This document shows positions 1 through 5,900 of a DNA stretch of 8,400 nucleotides, piece by piece (within the stretch, counting starts at the first letter, position 1; the number at the start of each line of letters is the position of its first letter). The notes beneath the pieces were generated by a model. It did not search any database and was not told the origin of the DNA. It worked only from the letters and a program-made list of their open reading frames with translations. The translations under genes and the position numbers were made by a program. The stretch spans positions 1 to 8,400 of the forward strand of contig DAHXMR010000230.1 of assembly GCA_027371655.1 (NCBI GenBank). The letters run 5' to 3'. Source of the DNA: Microcaldota archaeon (GTDB lineage Archaea; Micrarchaeota; Micrarchaeia; Norongarragalinales; CAINOH01).

Positions 1-2
1 CG

Positions 3-458
3 GACGCGCTTTTTTCGCAGGCCGACGAGAAGGCGGTGAAGGCGGAGGTCGCGGAAATAATGCAGCGCAAAAAAATAGCCGGGCGCGGCGCGAAGGCCGC
101 GTTCAAGGTGCTCAAGGAGTATTGGATTTCGCGCTTCAAGAGCGAGAAGCCGCTTCTGGCGAAAATAATTTCAAGCGTGGGCACGGTGGGGCTTTCGTGG
201 AAGCCTGTTGAGGAAACCGAAAAACGCGTCGTGTTCCACGTCAGCAACGGGAAAGACTGCGCGCTCTTGCGCGCGTGCAAGCACGACGTGAAGAAAAGCG
301 AGAGGCTTTGCAGGGCGCACTTCAAGCACCAAATCCCCTTCGACGCGGAAAGCACGCTCGTGCTGCGGGCGGTGAACCCCAAGCTCAAATGGGAGCTTGC
401 CAAAATGCGCCAGGACCCCGCAGAACACTGCGAGTACGCGATAGTGCTAGTGGATTGA
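3..458 (+). CDS. Partial small protein with Cys/His residues, function not recognised (5' end outside window)
   Basis: The reading frame is open to the left edge, so the true start is probably upstream; the first internal candidate is the GTG at 36, giving 140 residues. I do not recognise the family with confidence. Numbering from that GTG, residues 1-47 are basic and helix-rich, followed by a beta-rich half with V65-VFHV. Cysteines lie at 75, 81, 92 and 132, with histidines at 83, 95, 98 and 131 nearby, then an NPKLKWEL segment and a final CEY-hydrophobic strand. This layout loosely recalls the C-terminal part of L-2-amino-thiazoline-4-carboxylic acid hydrolase-like or V4R-like small-ligand proteins, but that is only a resemblance. 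There is no signal peptide or membrane segment in the visible part, so it is probably cytoplasmic. It ends with TGA 36 bp before the convergent helicase gene. Confidence 0.6.
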   Translation, partial: DALFSQADEKAVKAEVAEIMQRKKIAGRGAKAAFKVLKEYWISRFKSEKPLLAKIISSVGTVGLSWKPVEETEKRVVFHVSNGKDCALLRACKHDVKKSERLCRAHFKHQIPFDAESTLVLRAVNPKLKWELAKMRQDPAEHCEYAIVLVD

Positions 459-494
459 ACGCGAATTAGCCCGACTTGGGGCGCATCTGCCCGC

Positions 495-1565
495 CTATAT
501 CGCGCTTGCGGTTATTCCGTTTGCCGCGTACAATTTTTTGAGCGCATTTTCCTCTTCGGCGGAAACTATGGAGATGCACTTTCCGCTTGCGCCCATCCTG
601 CCCGTCCTTCCCGCGCGGTGCAGGTAGAACTCGGTTGTCGGCGGCACGCCCATCGAGTAAACCCTTGAAATCCCTTCGAAGTGCATTCCGCGGGCCGCCA
701 AATCCGTTGCCACAAGCACCCCCCGCTTTTCCTGCCTGAACCTGCGCACCGCGGAATTGCGCGACTCCGCCGGCATTTTTGAGTGAAGCAGAATCGGGAA
801 AATTTTAAGCGCCTTCAGGTGCGCCTCGATTTCCCTCGCGTTCTCGATCGTCGCGCAGAACACCATCGACCGCAGGGAGGGCTCCTTTTGCAGGAAAATC
901 GCAAGCCTGTGCATCGGGTTTTTAGCAACCGAATACAGGTGCTCGATTTTCGATTCCAAAACCCCGCCGGCCTTGGCGTCCTCGAAATCGGTCTTCAACA
1001 CCGCGCGCGCCTTTTGCACAAGCGAGCTTGGGGCGTGCACGGAGAAGAGCATGGTTTGCCTCTTCGGCGCAAGGTTTGCCACGAGCTTTACGTTGCCCTC
1101 AAGTTGTTGGGAAAAAAGCCTGTCCGCCTCGTCCAAAACAAGCGCCTTTACGTCTTCGCCTTTAAGCGCGCCTTTTTCCAAAAGCTCGGCAACGCGCTCG
1201 GGCGTGCCTGAAATTATTTGCGCGCCCTGCCGCACCAGTTCTTCGAGCTTTTCGTGCGAGCTGCCCCCGTATGCCGCGACCACGCGCACGTTGGTGCCGA
1301 ATGCGACTTTCCTTGCCTCGTTCGCTACCTGTATGGCAAGCTCGCGGGACGGCTCAAGCACAATCGCCTTGTAAGCGGGATTGGCCGCCGCGCGCTCAAT
1401 CAGGGGAATCAAAAAAGCCGCGGTCTTCCCGGTGCCCGTTGGCGAACGCGCCCAGAAATCTTTTCCCGCACGCGCAAGGGGAACCGACTTTTCCTGCACC
1501 TCGGTGAGCTTGGTGAAACCCATTTTTTCAAGGGCAATTCGGGTGGTGGGGGAAAGGCGGTTCAT
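495..1565 (-). CDS. DEAD-box ATP-dependent RNA helicase, compact two-RecA core
   Basis: This is a 356-residue superfamily 2 helicase, expected to remodel RNA duplexes or RNA-protein complexes in the cytoplasm using ATP. Domain 1 carries a Q motif (GF at 16-17, Q24), Walker A SPTGTGKT (41-48), motif Ia PSRELA (72-77), GG (100-101), motif Ib TPER (121-124) and DEAD (145-148). Motif III is SVH (175-177) where the family normally has SAT. Domain 2 carries motif IV MVFCA (234-238), motif V ATDLAARG (286-293) and motif VI HRAGRTGR (316-323). There is almost nothing after the core, so no RNA-binding tail is present and partners may supply specificity. The ATG at 1565 is supported by the Q motif lying just inside the N-terminus and by GTGAG (1576-1572 on the minus strand) six bases upstream, which resembles an archaeal Shine-Dalgarno. 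It follows the GTPase gene by 50 bp on the same strand. The family call is firm; the cellular role is open (ribosome assembly, cold adaptation or RNA decay). Confidence 0.95.
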   Translation of the reverse strand: MNRLSPTTRIALEKMGFTKLTEVQEKSVPLARAGKDFWARSPTGTGKTAAFLIPLIERAAANPAYKAIVLEPSRELAIQVANEARKVAFGTNVRVVAAYGGSSHEKLEELVRQGAQIISGTPERVAELLEKGALKGEDVKALVLDEADRLFSQQLEGNVKLVANLAPKRQTMLFSVHAPSSLVQKARAVLKTDFEDAKAGGVLESKIEHLYSVAKNPMHRLAIFLQKEPSLRSMVFCATIENAREIEAHLKALKIFPILLHSKMPAESRNSAVRRFRQEKRGVLVATDLAARGMHFEGISRVYSMGVPPTTEFYLHRAGRTGRMGASGKCISIVSAEEENALKKLYAANGITASAI

Positions 1566-1570
1566 TTTTT

Positions 1571-1576
1571 GCTCAC
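1571..1576 (-). promoter_or_regulatory. Likely ribosome binding site of the helicase gene
   Basis: On the minus strand GTGAGC sits six bases before the ATG at 1565. GTGA is part of the archaeal anti-Shine-Dalgarno complement (GGTGA). The 50-bp spacer is purine-rich and repeats GTGAA-like words, and no TATA-like promoter stands out in it. This fits translation of the helicase from a shared transcript with the GTPase. It is a motif call only. Confidence 0.45.
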
Positions 1577-1615
1577 TTTTTTCACTTTTCGTTCACGTTC
1601 CGTTTCGCTGTTCGT

Positions 1616-2794
1616 TCACTTTGTTGAAACTATCCTGATTACGTCGCCTGTTTTCAGCTCGTGGTCCTTGCCAACGCGCACTTTTTTCTTCGCGTCCACC
1701 GCGTAAAGGAAATGCGTTGCCAAATCCGTGTGGATCGCCCCCGCGAGGTCGACGGGCCTGCTTCCCTTGTGCAAAAGTATGGCGTCTGGGAGAATCCTGC
1801 CGAAATGGTCCGAGAATTTGTTTTCATCTTCCGAAGGGTAGGCGACCACCATTCCAAGCACTTCGAACACAAGCGCATTCAGCAATTTCGTTGTTCCAGT
1901 GCCGCCCCATTTCTCAAAAATCTTGACCTGGAAGCGGGCAAGGGCTTCTTTGAGCAGGGGGTTCAAATCCCCGCGTGATGGCTTGAACGTTTTGCCGTCG
2001 TATTCAAGCAAACCGTGTTCTTTCCCGCGCTTGAGCGCAAGTTCCGCGTCAGCCGCAATGGGCACGACCGGGATTTTGGGAAACGCTTTTTTGAGGTTTT
2101 CGACATTTTTTTCGGCGAATTGGGAGTCTATTTTGTTTGCGGCGATTATTGCGGGCCGCGTCCTTTCCCGCAGGCTGGTTGCAACGGGCAGGAATTGTTC
2201 CGCGGAATAAGTCGCGTACGCCGCGGAGTCAAGGGACGAGGTTTTGAACGCGTTTTCCAATTCTTCGCGGGTCACGCGCACTCCGCTCAACAGAGCGGCA
2301 AATTCTACTACTCCCCTGCCTTTGGCTTTTTTCGCGTTTCTTTCGAGGACGCCGGCAAGCCAGAGGTCGAACTCGTTCAAAAGCATTGAAACGTCTTCCA
2401 CCGCGTCGTGGCTGCCTTCTGCGACTTGGTTGCCGCTCGCATCGGTTGCCCCCGAGGCGTCGGCCACTATTATCAGTGCGTCTGCCGTGCCAAGGTCTGC
2501 GAGGAACTGGTTGCCCATCCCCTTGCCCTCGTGCGCGCCGGGGACGAGGCCCGCAACGTCAACAACGTTTATTGGAATGAGGCGCGTGCCGTTTTCGCAT
2601 TTTGAGTTGCGCGAATTGCAAGTTGCAAGGCCGAGCTCCTTGTGCGGGCAGGGGGAGGAAACGAATGCGATTCCCTTGTTGGGGGAAATGGTTGTGAACG
2701 GATAGCTTGCCACCTGCGCGTTGGCGTCGCTGATTGCGTTGAGAAGCGTGCTTTTGCCCGCGTTGGGCTTTCCGACTATTCCGATCAATACCAT
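1616..2794 (-). CDS. Archaeal YchF/OLA1-like GTPase with C-terminal TGS domain
   Basis: This 392-residue P-loop GTPase of the Obg/YchF group is probably a ribosome- or translation-associated cytoplasmic factor. G1 is GKPNAGKST (8-16), the G2 region is FTTISPN (33-39), G3 is DVAGL (79-83) followed by the family stretch VPGAHEGKGMGNQFL, and G4 is NKID (220-223). A helical insert (about 117-215) separates G3 from G4, and a TGS domain occupies about 318-392 (LPDAILLHKGSRPVDL onwards). Bacterial and eukaryotic YchF/OLA1 have a degenerate G4 and bind ATP; the canonical NKID here argues for GTP, as in the archaeal branch. Cysteines at 49, 59 and 66 in CPHKELGLATC-NSRNSKC are also typical of that branch. 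Length is normal for the family. The ATG at 2794 is the natural start, just before the first beta strand (VLIGIVG) leading to G1. It is divergent from the giant surface gene and first of two minus-strand genes. Confidence is high for family and low for exact role. Confidence 0.93.
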   Translation of the reverse strand: MVLIGIVGKPNAGKSTLLNAISDANAQVASYPFTTISPNKGIAFVSSPCPHKELGLATCNSRNSKCENGTRLIPINVVDVAGLVPGAHEGKGMGNQFLADLGTADALIIVADASGATDASGNQVAEGSHDAVEDVSMLLNEFDLWLAGVLERNAKKAKGRGVVEFAALLSGVRVTREELENAFKTSSLDSAAYATYSAEQFLPVATSLRERTRPAIIAANKIDSQFAEKNVENLKKAFPKIPVVPIAADAELALKRGKEHGLLEYDGKTFKPSRGDLNPLLKEALARFQVKIFEKWGGTGTTKLLNALVFEVLGMVVAYPSEDENKFSDHFGRILPDAILLHKGSRPVDLAGAIHTDLATHFLYAVDAKKKVRVGKDHELKTGDVIRIVSTK

Positions 2795-2848
2795 TTCAGA
2801 CTGCCTTTTGCCGATGCTTGCGATAGGGATACAGTATAAGGGGCGGGA

Positions 2849-2861
2849 AGGATTTTAATGC
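2849..2861 (-). promoter_or_regulatory. Possible TATA box for the GTPase-helicase unit
   Basis: Read on the minus strand this is GCATTAAAATCCT, an AT-rich TATA-like word in a GC-rich surrounding. If used, transcription would start near 2830 and leave a leader of about 35 bases before the ATG at 2794. A second AT word, CTTATACTGTAT near 2829-2840, is an alternative. This is a motif judgement only. Confidence 0.3.
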
Positions 2862-2902
2862 AAACCGCGAAATGTTTATGGGAGTTCATTCTGCGGTTTG
2901 CA
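2859..2902. repeat. 10-bp perfect inverted repeat in the divergent intergenic region
   Basis: TGCAAACCGC (2859-2868) is exactly complementary to GCGGTTTGCA (2893-2902), with a 24-base loop. The left arm abuts the minus-strand TATA candidate, and the loop carries a plus-strand TATA candidate. The position suits an operator or a cruciform between the two divergent genes, but a 10-bp repeat could also arise by chance in a region of this size. Confidence 0.55.
2867..2882 (+). promoter_or_regulatory. Possible BRE/TATA promoter element for the giant surface gene
   Basis: The word CGCGAAATGTTTATGG combines a BRE-like purine stretch (CGAAA) with a TATA-like TTTATG. With usual archaeal spacing, transcription would start near 2900-2905, immediately before the tetraloop hairpin at 2906, giving a leader of roughly 90 bases before the ATG at 2994. 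This rests on the motif and its position only; the transcript start is inferred. Confidence 0.35.
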
Positions 2903-2905
2903 ATC

Positions 2906-2948
2906 TTGCAAGCCAAGAATACCGTCGAAAGGCGGCCTTGGCTTGCAA
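2906..2948 (+). promoter_or_regulatory. Strong leader hairpin with GAAA tetraloop upstream of the surface-protein gene
   Basis: TTGCAAGCCAAG (2906-2917) pairs perfectly with CTTGGCTTGCAA (2937-2948). Inside, after a small asymmetric internal loop (AATA opposite C), CCGTC (2922-2926) pairs with GGCGG (2931-2935) and closes a GAAA tetraloop (2927-2930). The inner stem has a U-G wobble that would be an A-C mismatch in a minus-strand RNA, and GAAA is a stabilising GNRA loop only on the plus strand. Both facts indicate a plus-strand RNA structure. It ends 45 bases before the ATG at 2994. Possible roles are 5'-end protection, translational control or a protein-binding site. The structure is well supported; the role is inference. 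Confidence 0.7.
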
Positions 2949-2950
2949 TA

Positions 2951-2983
2951 ATGCCCGTCCGCAGTAAGCACTTTCTGTGGTAG
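2951..2983 (+). CDS. Candidate ten-codon upstream ORF (leader peptide)
   Basis: ATG at 2951 follows the hairpin by two bases and reads MPVRSKHFLW before TAG at 2981-2983, ten bases before the main ATG at 2994. Both ATGs sit in the identical nine-base context GCAATAATG (2945-2953 and 2988-2996). Reinitiation or ribosome stalling could couple it to the large gene. Mini-ORFs of this length are common by chance and the region has no clear ribosome binding site, so this is tentative. Confidence 0.2.
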   Translation: MPVRSKHFLW

Positions 2984-2993
2984 TGGGGCAATA

Positions 2994-5900
2994 ATGGCTT
3001 TGGGCAACCGCGTTTTCTTCCCGGCATTTTTGGCGCTCGTTCTTTCAGCCGCGCTTTTTGCGGAAGCGGCGTGGTGGGATCCAAGCTACCAGTACCGCAG
3101 GCAGATAACGATAACGGACAACCGGCCGGCGGTGCCCCCGTCCGACCCGCCGTGGTGGAACACGTCCTACGCTTTCAGGCAGAGGCTGAACGTGCAGTCA
3201 ACCACGAGCGCGCCCAATCCCGCGTGGTGGAACTCGTCCTATATGTACCGGCAGCAAATCGGAGTGAACAACCCCGGAGGCTCCCCGCTTGCGGCGGGCT
3301 ATTCGGCGAACATTTCCCTCAACACGGCCAAGTACGCGCTTGAGGGCACGGCGTCGCTTGACTTTTCCGACATCCGCATCCTGTATAACTCAAGCGGAAC
3401 GTGGACGGAAATAGACAGGATAAACGCCGGGCAAAGCGACCTGCTGGGCTCATGGCATTTCAACGAGACGGATGGAAACATTGCTGCGGACGAGAGCGGG
3501 AGCGGAAACGTGCTTGACACGTCGGGCATAAACCGGCTGTCCAATCCCGGCTTTGAATTACCGCTTACAACGGGCTGGGGCACGATTGTTGGAAGCGCGG
3601 TGGCGGGAACTAGCGCCACCGTGGACTCCACTACGCAGGAGGCCGGCTTGCAGAGCATGAAACTTATTTTTGCTTCCGGCACGGTAGCGTATGGCCGGGG
3701 CCAAAGCGTCAACGTGGTTCCCGGAGCGCAATACGCATTAAGCGGGTGGCTGAAAAATTCCCTTACAAGCTCGGGCAAATATTTGCAATGCGACGTTTAT
3801 GGAACAGGCATAGATTCCGCAGGAATACAACTATTCCAAAACGCGGATTGGACGTTTGCCTCGGAAACGGTAACCATTCCCGCGGGGACAACGAGCGTGG
3901 CCGTGAGGTGTTTCGCGGATGGAAACCCCACGGGAACCGTCTGGGTGGATGCTTTGCGCTTCGTTCCCGCGGGCAGTGGAAAGATCGGAAACGGGTTGTC
4001 CTTCGACGGCAACACGTATGCGAACGCCGGAAACTTGGGCGCCGTGTCCGACTGGAGCGTGGAATTCTGGATGAATACAACCGACGTTTCAAACTACCGC
4101 AACCCGTTTGACGCAAACTTTGCCACCACGGGAAACAACCAGGGCCCGCGGTTCGAGCAGTACGCCGGAGGGAGCATGAACGTAATAGTTGGTACCGGAA
4201 TCAGCACTTATGACGGCGTAACCGTGGCAAATTCGCTGACGCCAAACGCCTGGCACCACGTGGCGGCCACACGCTCGGGCAACACGCTTACCGCGTATTT
4301 CGACGGCGTGCAAACCGCAACCAAAACAGTTACGGTTTGGCCCGCCAGCTTCGGCAACGTTACGCTCGGCATAGGCTATTCCGCTTCAACCGAACGATGG
4401 TTCAAAGGCGGATTGGATGAAGCCAAAATCTACTCCCGCGCGCTATCGCCCGCGGAGGTACAGGCGCACTACCTCGCGGGCCTGCGCGGGCAGTCCATTT
4501 ACCGCGGAATGGCGCTTAACAACACGAAGATTTGGTTCAACACGCGGGCCGCAATTGCGGCGGGCGCAACGGATTCAAACTATTGGCTCTACTTTGGCGC
4601 GGGAAACCCGCAGGCGCAGAAAACCGCAGCAAGCATAAGCGCACCCGTTTCCCCCGAGCCGAAGCCCTCGCTTTCTGGCGGCCAGCAGGCATATTCGGAT
4701 TACGCGGACTTGTACGGATACTCCGTAAGCGCGCCGATAAACACGACGAAGCTTATTTTGGAAGGCAAAGCGAACGCGAGCTTCTCCGATGTCCGCCTAT
4801 TGTATAATTCAAGCGGAACTTGGACCGAGCTTGACCGCGTCAACGACGGCCAGGATGAGCTTATCGGCTCGTGGCATTTTGACGAAGGCTCGGGAACAAG
4901 CACGCAGGACGAAAGCGGGAACGACAATGTCTTGGCGCTCATGGGCGGTGCAAGCTTCGCGCCGGGCGGGGTTGTTGGAAACGCCTTGCAGCTTGACGGG
5001 ACCAACGGCAAATACGCAACGCTTGCCACTCCGTCGGGAAACATTCCGGCCGGAAGCGGGCCGCTTACAATCACGGCGTGGATAAAGCCGACCGGCACGA
5101 TGACCGGGGGAAACTACGACGGCGTGGTCTCGTGGGGCGCAAGGGGAAGTTGCGAAGGGGCGCTTCTGCTTGGCATCACCGACGCGGGAAAGCCCAGCAT
5201 GGCGAATTGGTGCAACGACTTCATCTCCACCACGCTCCCGGCGGCGGCGTTGAACCAATGGAGCTTCATAGCCCTGACTATGAACGGCCAAAGCGTTACG
5301 CTTTACATCAACGGGCAATCGCAAAGCGGGACCCTTGCCGCAGTGCCGAACATACAGTACGGCCCGCTGGGCATAGGCTGCACCGACTGCCCGGGGCGGA
5401 ACTTCAACGGCACGATAGACGAGGTGAGGATTTACAACCGCGCCCTGTCCGCAACGGAACTGCAAGCGCAGTACCAAGCCGGCCTGCGCGGGCAGCCGGT
5501 CTACAAGGGAATGGGATTGGACGACACGAAGATTTGGTTCAAAACCAGCGCCGGAACCAGCATACCCGCCGGAGGCTCGGATCCGAATTACTGGCTTTAC
5601 TACGGAGCCGCGAATCCGCAAGCTCCGATGGCGGATGCGAACAACGTTTACCCGTTCTGGGACGACTTTTCAGGAGCAACGCCGGACCCGTCAAAATGGG
5701 CCGGCCCCTCGGCGGGAAGCGCCGGAAATTCCGTAACAGTTTCAGGCGGGGCGCTTAACTTTGTGGCAGCCTCAGCTTCACCTAAGAAAACTATCCAAAC
5801 GAAAAACGGGTTTGCGGGAAACATCGCCGTGGAATTCGCCGCAAAAGCCGCAACCCCCCCAAACGCATACCTGGGCTTCGGATTGATGGACTCCGACCAG

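Noticed and set aside
459..494. Terminator between the convergent genes
   Set aside because: Only a four-base-pair GGGC/GCCC stem without a T-tract is visible, too weak to call.
783..1706. Several plus-strand frames of 78-162 residues opposite the helicase gene
   Set aside because: All are shadows of the DEAD-box coding sequence, whose motifs are intact on the minus strand.
2859..2948. tRNA, C/D box or H/ACA RNA gene
   Set aside because: No T-loop consensus, anticodon arm, paired C and D boxes, or ACA box at the right spacing could be found.
2945..2996. CRISPR-like or other short direct repeat (GCAATAATG twice)
   Set aside because: Two nine-base copies without spacer structure are not an array; they are discussed only as shared start-codon context.
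2785..3084. 99-residue minus-strand frame across the divergent intergenic region
   Set aside because: It overlaps the GTPase start and the surface protein's signal-peptide region, has no motif, and runs through the palindromic leader region, which explains its odd composition.
4809..5621. 270-residue open frame on the minus strand inside the giant gene
   Set aside because: It is antisense to well-supported LamG/DUF2341 coding sequence, has low-complexity Arg/Val/Ala-rich composition and no recognisable motif; long antisense frames are expected in GC-rich genes.
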